A DNA stretch of 21,604 bases from Mucilaginibacter sp. UBA4741 (lineage in GTDB: Bacteria > Bacteroidota > Bacteroidia > Sphingobacteriales > Sphingobacteriaceae), in contig DHIR01000114.1 in NCBI GenBank assembly GCA_002403905.1, positions 7,420 to 29,023 of the forward strand. Direction: 5' to 3'. The position numbers were made by a program, and so were the translations under genes. The notes below the pieces were generated by a model. It was given only the letters and a program-made list of their open reading frames with translations. It made no database searches and had not been told where the DNA came from. This document shows, in pieces, positions 7,055 to 15,923 of this stretch (positions are counted from its first letter, which is position 1; each line of letters starts with the position of its first letter).

Positions 7055-9265
7055 CTATTTCTCAACCCTCAACAGCAACACACCATGCGGCGCTATACGC
7101 CCACTGGCGGCCATTACATTTTGCTGGCGCCAAACATCTCTTATTTTGGTATAGCCTTTTAATGCCGGGTCGCTTTTTGGTAAGCTGATGGTTTGATAGC
7201 TATCTGTTGTATTATATAAGCCGATAGCTTTGCCGCCATCTTTTAACTCTTTTACCCAAACCTGGTAGCCATCTTTTTTGATGTACTGGCGGCCACTTTT
7301 ACCTAACGCGTCCTGGTCAATAGCCAGTACTTCATCGTTGGTAAGCAGGCTTAGCGTAAATCTATCCAGATGGCCCATATCGCAACCAATTAATAATGGC
7401 GCTGCCAATAAGCTCCACTGGCTTATGTGCGTGTATTGCTCATCAAAAGTAAGACGTGTATTGTGCAGGCTTGGGCCCCATCCTACTTTGCCTACTACCA
7501 ACATATCAGGGTCATTAAAGTGACCAGGGCCAGCATACGGAGCAGCCTTATCCTGGTTAAAACCAATGGTCGACATACTGTTCCAGGTATCGGTTATATC
7601 ACCGGTTGTACGCCAGCTATTACCGCCAGCTTCTGCTCCCCAGCTCCAAACTGCGCCCATACCATACTGGCAATAGCTAAACAGTATATCGCGGTTAACT
7701 TTATCCAACGAGCTGCGCATTACCAGGTAAGGTTTTTTCATTTCGTCCAGGTTAGGGCCTTTTGGCGCAATTTGCCCATACGAGCACCAGTCGTATTTTA
7801 AATAATCAATACCCCAATCACTATAAGTTTGCGCATCCTGATCTTCGTGCTGCCAGGTGCCTAAATAACCGCCGCAAGTACGTGGGCCGGGCGATGAATA
7901 TATACCCATACGTAAACCCAAACTATGTATATAGCCCGTAAGCCCTTTCATATCCGGGAACTTTTCGTTAGGCGTAATTTTGCCGTCGTCCTGGCGTTTT
8001 GGGGCCTCCCACCCATCATCTATGTTGATGTACGACCAACCATGAACGCTTAACCGCTCGGCCATTTCGCGGGCAGATGTGCGTACCTTTTCATCATTAA
8101 CGCTAAGGCCCCAGGCGTTCCAACTGTTCCAACCTAGCGCAGGGGTTAAACCAACATTGTCGCCAATAGCTAACGTGAATTTTTTTGTATTGCTACCCAG
8201 CTTATTGCTTACAGTAAAAACAATAGGGTATGAGCCTTTTTTATCTACAGTACCGGTAATAATGCCGGTAGCGACATCCAGTTTTAATCCGGCAGGTAAG
8301 CCTTGTGCTTTATATTTTAATGGCGCTTTGCCCGTAGCAGGTATTAAATATAATACCGGGTGGCCGGGGCGCACACCAAATATAGCCGCGCCATTTATTT
8401 TAGGCATTTTAGATACTGCCGGTGTAAGTATATAAGGCGTAGTTTCTGTTTCTGATAGTTCAACGCCTGTTTTCTTGTCTTTAAATGTATAGGTAATTAA
8501 ATACGATTTCTTTTTAGCTGCCGAAAAAGTAAACCACCATGAAAATGGCACACCTGTAGTAAAATGCGCGGTGTCTGTTTTCTTGCTTAAAATAACCGCG
8601 CCTGTTTCGGGGTCGGTAACTTTAAAGGATAGTGTGCCCTTGTAGGGATAATTATTGTTGGTTTTTATGCCGATAGATTTACCCAGCGTATTATGCTCGC
8701 CATAGCTAAAATCACTGTTGGTATCAAACTGTACCCCTTCCATAATATCCAGCATGTGGATATTAAAATTTGTGCCATACATACCACCGTCGCCGCCGGT
8801 ATCATAAACACGCACGGCTAAAACGTTTACCTTATCCCATAAAAGGGCCGGATTATTTGCCGCTATTTTATACCTACGCAGGCCAAAATGACTCCTTTTT
8901 ATATCACCACCCTTGCGGCCGCCATATTTGCCAATAAGTGTACCGTTAAGATATACTTCGTCATTATCATCAATGCTGCCCAGGCTAACCAGCACGCTAT
9001 CTTTAAAAAAAGCGTTTTCTTTTATGGATGATGGAATGGTTATATGGATACGGTACCAGCCAAAACCATCGTAGTTGGGATGCCCCTGTTGTTCCCAGTT
9101 TTTTGATACGTTGGCAGTTTGCCAGCCGCTATCATCAAATGTCGGCGATGACCACTCGGCATTATCGCCAACAGAGAGCTTCCAGCCTTTGGTTAATGAA
9201 ATGTTTTGTGCGCCTGCTTTAAAAAACAGCGCAAGCAATAGCAAAAAAATCAGATTTTTCTTCAT
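7055..9265 (-). CDS. Secreted multidomain GH27 alpha-galactosidase
   Basis: 736 residues from ATG 9265. The frame extends upstream to 9316, but this ATG starts a signal peptide, MKKNLIFLLLLALFFKAGAQ. After it comes a galactose-binding-like beta-sandwich (about 24-175) resembling the GH2 sugar-binding domain: KGWKLS, FDDSGWQTANVS, WYRIHITIP, then DDNDEVYLNGTLIG. A second beta-rich region follows (about 190-285), then a putative Ig (He_PIG) domain near 300-368 with GLPAGLKLDVATGIITGT. The GH27 TIM barrel starts at LTPALGWNSWNAWG (373-386). The family nucleophile is D492 in YLKYDWC and the acid/base is D556 in RTTGDITDTW. NIDDGWE and GPGHFNDPDM are also conserved. GH27 enzymes retain configuration and release terminal alpha-galactose, or for some members N-acetylgalactosamine or beta-arabinopyranose, from plant or microbial glycans. 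The compact C-terminal beta domain ends at LLLRVEK. It lies 137 bp downstream of the MG2 gene, with a possible own promoter. Confidence 0.92.
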   Translation of the reverse strand: MKKNLIFLLLLALFFKAGAQNISLTKGWKLSVGDNAEWSSPTFDDSGWQTANVSKNWEQQGHPNYDGFGWYRIHITIPSSIKENAFFKDSVLVSLGSIDDNDEVYLNGTLIGKYGGRKGGDIKRSHFGLRRYKIAANNPALLWDKVNVLAVRVYDTGGDGGMYGTNFNIHMLDIMEGVQFDTNSDFSYGEHNTLGKSIGIKTNNNYPYKGTLSFKVTDPETGAVILSKKTDTAHFTTGVPFSWWFTFSAAKKKSYLITYTFKDKKTGVELSETETTPYILTPAVSKMPKINGAAIFGVRPGHPVLYLIPATGKAPLKYKAQGLPAGLKLDVATGIITGTVDKKGSYPIVFTVSNKLGSNTKKFTLAIGDNVGLTPALGWNSWNAWGLSVNDEKVRTSAREMAERLSVHGWSYINIDDGWEAPKRQDDGKITPNEKFPDMKGLTGYIHSLGLRMGIYSSPGPRTCGGYLGTWQHEDQDAQTYSDWGIDYLKYDWCSYGQIAPKGPNLDEMKKPYLVMRSSLDKVNRDILFSYCQYGMGAVWSWGAEAGGNSWRTTGDITDTWNSMSTIGFNQDKAAPYAGPGHFNDPDMLVVGKVGWGPSLHNTRLTFDEQYTHISQWSLLAAPLLIGCDMGHLDRFTLSLLTNDEVLAIDQDALGKSGRQYIKKDGYQVWVKELKDGGKAIGLYNTTDSYQTISLPKSDPALKGYTKIRDVWRQQNVMAASGRIAPHGVLLLRVEK

Positions 9266-9336
9266 CAGGTTATTATTATTACTACAGTTAATAGAATTGG
9301 TTAAACGCCCGATCATGGTAACCGGCTTTATGCCAA

Positions 9337-9387
9337 TAAAAGTAGTAATATTTCATTAATAAATGCCAATTGCCCTGATTGCAATTG
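9337..9387 (-). promoter_or_regulatory. Intergenic hairpin and weak promoter between the MG2 gene and GH27
   Basis: The 137-bp gap holds a perfect 7-bp inverted repeat CAATTGC/GCAATTG (9367-9373 with 9381-9387, loop of 7). No clear U-run follows it. On the minus strand the TTG at 9369-9367 lies 22 bp before TACTTTTA (9344-9337), a partial match to the Bacteroidota promoter, 71 bp upstream of the GH27 ATG. It could be a weak terminator plus promoter, or GH27 could be read through from the upstream pair. Confidence 0.3.
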
Positions 9388-9402
9388 TACAACCGCCAAA
9401 TT

Positions 9403-12177
9403 TTAATCAACCGTATATTTATAAACCTGCCTGCCCAGCTCGCCATCGGCGTTTATGCCTTCTACAATTACCTTATAAGTGCCGGGGCCATCGCCGTTAT
9501 AAAAGCTAAAACTGGTTTTGCCGCCTGCATCTGTTTTTAAATAAGGGTTCCAGTAAATGGTACTACGCAGATCGGGCAGTTTATCCGCGTCGCCCCTCGG
9601 CCTGTCATATTTAGGCGAATAAAACTCGCGCGCTTTGTTAAACCCTTTAGGGGTTATATTAGCCATATTGGGCGTGTAATATCTCCTTAACTTTCCCCTA
9701 TTAGTATATATTAGTAAAACCGGCGTGTTAGGGCCGCTCAACATATTCATTAAAGCCTGGTTATTATTTACGACATCTATTTTAACAATGTCCTCAAGGG
9801 CTAATTCCCCGCCTTCAAATACACCATAAAGTTCGCTAGTACTAAGCCCGCGCCCGTCAAGAATAACACCCATTGGTACCCATTCAGGTGGAGAAGTTTT
9901 TTGCGATAATGCATAAGGAAAGCTTAAAATCGCAGGGGTGGTAGCATCTGGTTGATAGGATAAAAACCTAACGTTACCGCATAATCCCTGTAAACAAACA
10001 CCAAGTGTCGGGCAATGTTCAATATCTTTTAGTACTACAGTTCTATCGGCGTGCCCTTCGGGTATACGCAAAATGCCCTGTGTGGCATAAATAGGCACTT
10101 CAATTCTTTTAGCTTTTATCCGCACTTCTTTTAACCGTTGTACTTTATCCAACTGCCCTGTTTTTTCATAAAGCTCATCCTGTTTTTTGCTATTATCAAT
10201 ATAGGCTTGTATAGTGCCGGTTATGTTTAAGTTAACATCTGCAAGGTTGCGGTTTTTAGCTACCAATAGTTTGGGGATGCTATCCAGAAACAGTTTAACT
10301 TTGTTGCTACTTTTTGTTGTTTGGGCCTGCACGGCAAACTTAATGCTGTCCATTAAAAATATGCCGTCAAACCTAAACTTGCCTTGGGCATCAGTAGTAG
10401 TGCTTTTGGCAATTCTAGCTTTTACTGATATTAAGTTTACTATCGCATTGGGCAGAATTTTATCAGTTAGCGTAGTCACTCTGCCAGATATATTTACGCC
10501 TAAACCTTCTGCTTCAAAAAGCGGGTTGGCGTTTATCGTGTTGTTTAATTCTTTCCATGCAAAGCGTCTATAACCTTGCGTCATCATCAAGTTATCTAAT
10601 GCTTTATTTACCTCATCAGTTTCATTAGTGAAATAGTAATTTGGCTTTTCTATATAGCCTTTCAGGTCCGATGTTAGCAGGATATTGGTAAAAATGGTGT
10701 TCTCTAAACTTTCATCAACCGGTACTTTGCTTTCATCTATCACGGTTACAGAGAAATTACCCGGTACTCCTTTGCCTTTGCTGTCTTTTGCTTCTAAATT
10801 TATGTTGATATGTTCTTTACTGCGATAGGCGCTTTTTACTGTTTTAACATCCAGTTTCATCAAATCGTTACCTCTTACAAAAGCAATGCGCTCGTTCAGC
10901 GGCTCGCCGTTGTTATTGAAGAGAGTGAACTGCGCAATCCCGGTAGGGAATGCTTTCTTATCCAACCAAACAGACGTTGTGACTTTTTCAATTTTTACGG
11001 ACGAGGCAAATATAGTTTCGCCGCTGGTTTGGGCGATCAGGTTTATGATTGTTTTTTGCGAATTGGTTGAAGCACTTATCCTAACCAATACACTATCGGG
11101 GTTAGGCTGATAAACGCTCAGTACATAACCCTCGTCAGTTGCTTTTGGTAATGCAATTACTTTTGTGGTGCCATCTGCAAATACAATATTCGCAGTGTAA
11201 ATTTTACCTGTTTGTGGTTTTAATGCGAAGCTTCCCATGCCCGCGTGCAGGGTTTCAATTTCGGCTATGGTGTTCTTATCATTATCGGTTATCTTTCCTT
11301 TTATGGGGATGCCTGCGCCATCAACCCCAATGGCTTTAAATGCCACTCTTGAGGCTATACCATTAACCAGGTTGCCACTTTCCGGAAAGAACTGCACATC
11401 ACTTTGCGACAAGGCGGCTTTTATAGGGAAATCTCTGGTTATGGTGTTTTTATCGCTGCCGTCTAAGACGGTGGTGATGTACGCACCGCTTAGGTCGACA
11501 TGGTTTTCGTTAGAGATCTTTACGGGGATATTACCTTTCAAGTCGGTTTTTGCGGAGGTGGACCAGGCCAGTTTTTTATTGATGATGATCTGGTAATGCA
11601 CGTCCTTGCCGGCCAATGGCTTGCCTTCGTCAGTTGTATAGTTTAGCGTGGCGGTTAAAACGGGTACGCCGTTGATGGTTTTATATTGATAGTCGGCTTT
11701 GGTAATGATGTTATGGCTTACAATGTTGCCAACGGTAAAAGTACGGTCGAAAAAGTAATCCTCGCCCGCGTTGCGCATCCATTGGGTGTAGGCACGTATG
11801 CGGTAGCTGCCTTCTTTAAATTCATCACCCAAAGTAAAATCGCCTATTACCATGCCGCTGGTTATCGGCAGTTTTAAGGAGCGGATAACAGAATCTTTCT
11901 CGGTTATCAGATCAACATATAATGAACCGCTTAGTTTGGATAGCTGGTGCCTGCTGCCAATGGTTATATAGCCTTTAAACCAAATGGTATCGCCTAAAGC
12001 ATAGTAAGGCTTGTCTAGGTGCAGGTACACTTTTTCTTGTGGGTTATTATCCGTCCACTTTTGCAAAGATGTTACCAGTTTATCAATAGGGTCATCGGCT
12101 TTGGGTATAAAGGCAAGCAATAATATAAGCGAGCAAAGCAGCCCGGACTTGATTAATAAATTACGCTCCATTTTCAT
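9403..12177 (-). CDS. MG2 / plug-like envelope protein, downstream copy of tandem pair
   Basis: 924 residues. A hydrophobic export segment lies at about 9-24 (GLLCSLILLLAFIP). Residues 48-150 form an alpha-2-macroglobulin MG2-like domain starting KVYLHLDKPYYALGDTIWFK. More beta domains follow to about 545. Residues 556-640 look like a carboxypeptidase-regulatory/Ig-like fold (GVNISGRVTTLTDKILPNA, TDAQGKFRFDG). A charged linker RLKEVRIKAKR precedes a TonB-receptor plug-like module (about 697-832: VILDGRGL, LEDIVKIDVV, VLLIYTNRG). No beta-barrel follows; the protein ends in a conserved ~85-residue beta domain with YWNPYLKTD and GPGTYKVIVEG. Proteins of this build are common in Bacteroidota near outer-membrane transport genes, with no proven role. 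M1 (12177) and M3 (12171) are both possible starts. It follows its paralogue by 12 bp, clearly one operon. Confidence 0.85.
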   Translation of the reverse strand: MKMERNLLIKSGLLCSLILLLAFIPKADDPIDKLVTSLQKWTDNNPQEKVYLHLDKPYYALGDTIWFKGYITIGSRHQLSKLSGSLYVDLITEKDSVIRSLKLPITSGMVIGDFTLGDEFKEGSYRIRAYTQWMRNAGEDYFFDRTFTVGNIVSHNIITKADYQYKTINGVPVLTATLNYTTDEGKPLAGKDVHYQIIINKKLAWSTSAKTDLKGNIPVKISNENHVDLSGAYITTVLDGSDKNTITRDFPIKAALSQSDVQFFPESGNLVNGIASRVAFKAIGVDGAGIPIKGKITDNDKNTIAEIETLHAGMGSFALKPQTGKIYTANIVFADGTTKVIALPKATDEGYVLSVYQPNPDSVLVRISASTNSQKTIINLIAQTSGETIFASSVKIEKVTTSVWLDKKAFPTGIAQFTLFNNNGEPLNERIAFVRGNDLMKLDVKTVKSAYRSKEHININLEAKDSKGKGVPGNFSVTVIDESKVPVDESLENTIFTNILLTSDLKGYIEKPNYYFTNETDEVNKALDNLMMTQGYRRFAWKELNNTINANPLFEAEGLGVNISGRVTTLTDKILPNAIVNLISVKARIAKSTTTDAQGKFRFDGIFLMDSIKFAVQAQTTKSSNKVKLFLDSIPKLLVAKNRNLADVNLNITGTIQAYIDNSKKQDELYEKTGQLDKVQRLKEVRIKAKRIEVPIYATQGILRIPEGHADRTVVLKDIEHCPTLGVCLQGLCGNVRFLSYQPDATTPAILSFPYALSQKTSPPEWVPMGVILDGRGLSTSELYGVFEGGELALEDIVKIDVVNNNQALMNMLSGPNTPVLLIYTNRGKLRRYYTPNMANITPKGFNKAREFYSPKYDRPRGDADKLPDLRSTIYWNPYLKTDAGGKTSFSFYNGDGPGTYKVIVEGINADGELGRQVYKYTVD

Positions 12178-12189
12178 ATCGATGTTAGT

Positions 12190-14958
12190 TTAATCAACCG
12201 TATACTTATAAACCTGCCTGCCCAGCTCACCATCAGCATTAATACCCTCTACAATTACTTTGTAAGTACCCGGCCCATCGCCATTATAAAAGCTAAAGCT
12301 GGTTTTGCCGGCTATATCTGTTTTTAAATAAGGGTTCCAGTAAATAGTGCTGCGCAGGTCGGGTAGTTTATCTGCATCACCCCTGGGCCTATCATATTTA
12401 GGCGAGTAAAACTCACGTGCTTTATTAAATCCTTTTGGAGTGATATTAGCCATACTGGGGTTATAGAATTTACGTAGCATGCCCCTGCTGGTATAGATCA
12501 TAATAGCGGGGCCGCCTAACATGGCAATCAAAGCCAGGTTCGTTCTTACCACTTCTATTTTAACTATATCCTCAGGCGGGATTATATTTTTGCCCATAAT
12601 ATCTTCAATCTCTGTGTGGTCTGTGATCTGAATGCCATCCACAATTACATGCATTACCTGAAGGCCATTCATTTGACGACAAAACGGATGATTTTCATAC
12701 ACAATTCTTGATGGCGTATTTATAACATATTCCTTAAAAACCACCCCCGATAACATACCCTGCAAACAGATTGCAAGGGTTGCGCAATGATCCGGGTCTT
12801 TCATAATAAAGGTTTGGTCAGAATGTCCCTCGGGAATTTGAAGCATACCCTGCATGGCATAAGTAGGCACCACAACTTTTTTAGCTTTTATCCGCACCTC
12901 TTTTAACCGTTGCACTTTATCCAACTGGCCTGTTTTTTCATAAAGCTCATCTTGTTTTTTGCTGTTATCAATATAAGCTTGTAGAGTACCGGTAATGTTT
13001 AAGTTAACATCAGCCAGATTTCGGTTTTTAGCTACCAATAGCTTTGGTATGCTGTCTAATATCAGCTTAACCTTATCGCTGTTTTTGGCTGTACGGGCCT
13101 GTAGAGTAAATTTAATGCTGTCCATTAAAAATATACCTTCAAACTTAAACCTGCCGTTAGCATCGGTTTTGGTGCTTTGTGTAATCTTAGCTCTTAAAGA
13201 TATCAGGTTAACCGTAGCATTGGGCAGTATTTTATCATTAAGCGTAGTTACCCTGCCCGATATATTAACGCCCAAACCTTCTGCCTGAAAAGTAGGCTTA
13301 GCATTAGCCAACTCCTTCCACATAAACCTGCGGTAGCCCTGCGTAAGCATCAGGTTGTCGAGCGCTTTATTTACCTCATCAGTTTCATTAGCGAAATAGT
13401 AATTGGGTTTTTCTATATAGCCTTTCAGATCAGATGTTAGCAGGATATTAGAGAAAATGGTACTCTCATCGCTTTCATCAACCGGCACCTTGCTCTCATC
13501 AATTACCGTTACCGAGAAATTGCCGAATGTGGGTTTGCCCTTACTGTCCTTAGTATCCAGGTTAACCAATACATGCTCTTTACTTTTGTAATTGGTCTTG
13601 ACAGTTTTAAGGCCTAATTGCATCATATCATTGCTTCGGATAAAAGCGATACGCTCGTTCAACGGTTCGCCATTATTATTGAAGATGGTAAATTGCGCTA
13701 TGCCGGTAGGGAATGATTTTTTCTCCAGCCAAATTGAGGTTATAGCCTTCTCTATTTTTATGGGCGATGCAAAAATGGTTTCGCCGCTGGTATGGGCAAC
13801 AAGGTTCAGGAATACTTTTTGCAAACCAGCCGAAGCGCCTATCCTTACCAAAATACTATCTTTATTAGGTTGGTAAACGCTTAGCACATAGCCCTCATCT
13901 ATAGCTTTTGGCAACGCGATAGTTTTGGTTGTACCATCCGCAAAAATGATATTGGCGGTATAAGTTTTACCGGCCTCGGGCCTTAACAAAAAGCTACCCA
14001 TGCCCGCGTGCAGGGTTTCAATCTCGGCTACTTCTTTGTTATCATTATCGGTTATCTTTCCTTTTATGGTGATGCCCGCACCGTCTACCCCGACTGCTTT
14101 AAAAGCCACTCTCGAGGCTACTCCATTAACTAAACTGCCACTCTCCGGGAAAAACTGCACATCGCTTTGCGACAGCGCGGCTTTTATAGGGAAATCGCGG
14201 GTTATGGTGTTTTTGTTGCTGCCATCAAGCGTGGTGGTGATGTAAGCCCCGTTCAGGTCGACATGGTTTTCGTTAGAGATCTTAACCTGTAAATTACCTT
14301 GCGTATTTGTTTTTGCCGAGGTTGACCAGGCTACCTTTTTGTTGATCATTATCTGGTAATGCACATCCTTGCCCGCAAGCGGCTTACCATCATCCGTTGT
14401 ATAGTTTAGTGTCGCGGTTAAAACGGGTTTACCGTCTACGTCTTTATATTGATAATCGGCTTTGGTTACAATATTACTGCTGGCTATGTTGCCTACGGTA
14501 AAGGTATGGTCGAAAAAGTAATCCTCGCCCGCGTTACGCATCCATTGGGTATAGGCGCGTATACGGTAGCTGCCTTCTTTAAATTCATCACCCAAAGTAA
14601 AGTCGCCCATTACCATGCCGGTAGTTATGGGGAGTTTTAAGGAGCGGATAACAGAATCTTTCTCGGTTATCAAATCGACATATAAAGATCCGCTTAGCTT
14701 TGATAGTTGGTGCCTGCTGCCTATGGTTACATAACCCTTAAACCAAATGGTATCGCCTAAAGCATAATAGGGTTTGTCCATGTGCAGGTACACTTTTTCT
14801 TGTGGGATGGTGTCGGTCCAGCGCTGTAAGGAGGCAACAATTTTAACTAAGGGATCTTCATCGCGGGGTATAAAAGCTAATAGCAGCAGCATCGAACAAA
14901 ATAGTCCGAGTTTAACTGGAAGCCGGGAGAACACCCGCAATAAACGGCCGAGATTCAT
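12190..14958 (-). CDS. MG2 / plug-like envelope protein, upstream copy of tandem pair
   Basis: 922 residues, paralogue of the next gene and of the same layout: export segment near 15-30 (VKLGLFCSMLLLLAFIP), MG2-like domain with MDKPYYALGDTIWFKG, serial beta domains, carboxypeptidase-regulatory-like domain with GVNISGRVTTLNDKILPNA, plug-like module with VIVDGIQI, PEDIVKIEVV and IMIYTSRG, and the shared terminal domain. Outside the plug-like module the two proteins look mostly identical. Within it they share little beyond framework residues. This copy keeps HC..L.ICLQG but lacks the third cysteine of its partner (CLQGLCG against CLQGMLSG). It is the first gene of the pair, with a palindrome at 14983-15011 upstream. 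Likely exported and envelope-associated; the partner or ligand is unknown. Confidence 0.85.
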   Translation of the reverse strand: MNLGRLLRVFSRLPVKLGLFCSMLLLLAFIPRDEDPLVKIVASLQRWTDTIPQEKVYLHMDKPYYALGDTIWFKGYVTIGSRHQLSKLSGSLYVDLITEKDSVIRSLKLPITTGMVMGDFTLGDEFKEGSYRIRAYTQWMRNAGEDYFFDHTFTVGNIASSNIVTKADYQYKDVDGKPVLTATLNYTTDDGKPLAGKDVHYQIMINKKVAWSTSAKTNTQGNLQVKISNENHVDLNGAYITTTLDGSNKNTITRDFPIKAALSQSDVQFFPESGSLVNGVASRVAFKAVGVDGAGITIKGKITDNDNKEVAEIETLHAGMGSFLLRPEAGKTYTANIIFADGTTKTIALPKAIDEGYVLSVYQPNKDSILVRIGASAGLQKVFLNLVAHTSGETIFASPIKIEKAITSIWLEKKSFPTGIAQFTIFNNNGEPLNERIAFIRSNDMMQLGLKTVKTNYKSKEHVLVNLDTKDSKGKPTFGNFSVTVIDESKVPVDESDESTIFSNILLTSDLKGYIEKPNYYFANETDEVNKALDNLMLTQGYRRFMWKELANAKPTFQAEGLGVNISGRVTTLNDKILPNATVNLISLRAKITQSTKTDANGRFKFEGIFLMDSIKFTLQARTAKNSDKVKLILDSIPKLLVAKNRNLADVNLNITGTLQAYIDNSKKQDELYEKTGQLDKVQRLKEVRIKAKKVVVPTYAMQGMLQIPEGHSDQTFIMKDPDHCATLAICLQGMLSGVVFKEYVINTPSRIVYENHPFCRQMNGLQVMHVIVDGIQITDHTEIEDIMGKNIIPPEDIVKIEVVRTNLALIAMLGGPAIMIYTSRGMLRKFYNPSMANITPKGFNKAREFYSPKYDRPRGDADKLPDLRSTIYWNPYLKTDIAGKTSFSFYNGDGPGTYKVIVEGINADGELGRQVYKYTVD

Positions 14959-14982
14959 ACAGAGGTGATTAGGTATTATTGG

Positions 14983-15011
14983 TTAGAATAAATATATAGA
15001 TATTATTCTAA
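14983..15011 (-). promoter_or_regulatory. AT-rich palindrome over the candidate promoter of the tandem MG2 pair
   Basis: TTAGAATAAATAT (14983-14995) pairs with ATATTATTCTAA (15000-15011) with one bulged base and an ATAG loop. On the minus strand a -7-like TATATTTA (14996-14989) lies inside it, 30 bases before the ATG at 14958. It could be an operator for a dimeric regulator or a leader hairpin. Confidence 0.4.
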
Positions 15012-15081
15012 CAATGTATTATGCGTTGACAATAAATGACTTATAAGTATGTGCCCATACATAACCCCGACCTTTAAAAAC

Positions 15082-15115
15082 AAAAAAAGCGCTCCGACAA
15101 GTAGTCGGGGCGCTT
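15082..15115 (-). terminator. Strong intrinsic terminator of the lipoprotein gene
   Basis: On the minus strand a 12-bp stem (15115-15104 with 15098-15087, one G-T pair) with loop TACTT is followed directly by a run of seven T. It begins 25 bases after the stop codon of the gene at 15141-15923. Confidence 0.9.
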
Positions 15116-15140
15116 ATATAGCTGAGTGTATTATTATTAC

Positions 15141-15923
15141 TTATTGTTTAACATAGGTACCTGTAAGCAGGTTGATGATGTAAACGGTTGTGCCTACGGT
15201 TAAAGTAGCGGTGTTATTGCCGCTAAATGCCATGGTACCGGTAAAGCTAAAAGTGCCTTTGGCCGATGAGCCTGATATAGTAATGGTAGCTGTACCGCTA
15301 ACAATATTACGTGCCGGTTTTGATAGTAATACATTGGTGGCGGTTATCTCCACATCGCTGGTGCCGGTTGCTTTGCCACCTACTTTTGAGGTGAAAGCTC
15401 CCTTGCGGCTGTATTTACCATTAACAACAAAGGTGGTAGCATTGGTGGTTAAACCGCCAATAGTAACAGTTGAGGTACCCGCATCAACCGAGGTTATACG
15501 CGGGCCGTCAATACTGCCTTTAAAGGTGATGGCGTTGGACACATTATCAGGCTGACTGTTAGCATTACAGTTTAGCGTACGTATAAATTTGTAGAAGTAG
15601 CTAAACGTAACATCATTAGTTTTACCAGAGGCCGAAATACTATCGGCAATGGTGGTTCCACAGGTTTGGTGTGTGGTGGCGTTGGTGCCAACCGAATTAA
15701 CGGCTTGCCCGCCCGCACTACCTACCGAAGTAAGTGTTTGCGCATTTATGCCAACATTATCGGCAACGGTGGCAAAACCGAAAGTGTTTGACGATACCGA
15801 GCTTGCAGCCATGTCGGCAGCTTCGTCAATGGTTACCGCGGCGCTGGTGCTGGTGTCTGATTTTTTACAGGAAATGGCAAAAGCCACTAACGCTACAATT
15901 AAAGTAAATTTTAACGCTTTCAT
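15141..15923 (-). CDS. Lipoprotein of unknown function
   Basis: 260 residues from ATG 15923. The frame is open upstream to 16031, but only this start gives a lipoprotein signal: MKALKFTLIVALVAFAISC with C19 as the acylated cysteine, followed by KKSDTSTS. The mature protein is rich in Ser, Thr, Gly and Ala and poor in charged residues. A short alpha-like segment (IDEAADMAASSVSSN) is followed by long alternating beta strands with Thr/Val pattern, such as TSTVTIGGLTTNATTFVVNG and GTATITISGSSAKGTFSFTG. Two cysteines in the mature part (near residues 88 and 118) could form a disulfide. I do not recognise a family. The gene is monocistronic, with its own terminator and a possible promoter at 16001-16008. 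Confidence 0.8.
   Translation of the reverse strand: MKALKFTLIVALVAFAISCKKSDTSTSAAVTIDEAADMAASSVSSNTFGFATVADNVGINAQTLTSVGSAGGQAVNSVGTNATTHQTCGTTIADSISASGKTNDVTFSYFYKFIRTLNCNANSQPDNVSNAITFKGSIDGPRITSVDAGTSTVTIGGLTTNATTFVVNGKYSRKGAFTSKVGGKATGTSDVEITATNVLLSKPARNIVSGTATITISGSSAKGTFSFTGTMAFSGNNTATLTVGTTVYIINLLTGTYVKQ

Noticed and set aside
9266..9316. N-terminal extension of the GH27 gene
   Set aside because: The extra 17 polar residues precede a normal signal peptide; the ATG at 9265 is the better start.
12178..12189. Fusion or frameshift between the two MG2/plug genes
   Set aside because: Each has its own start, export segment and stop, with a clean 12-bp spacer; they are separate tandem genes.
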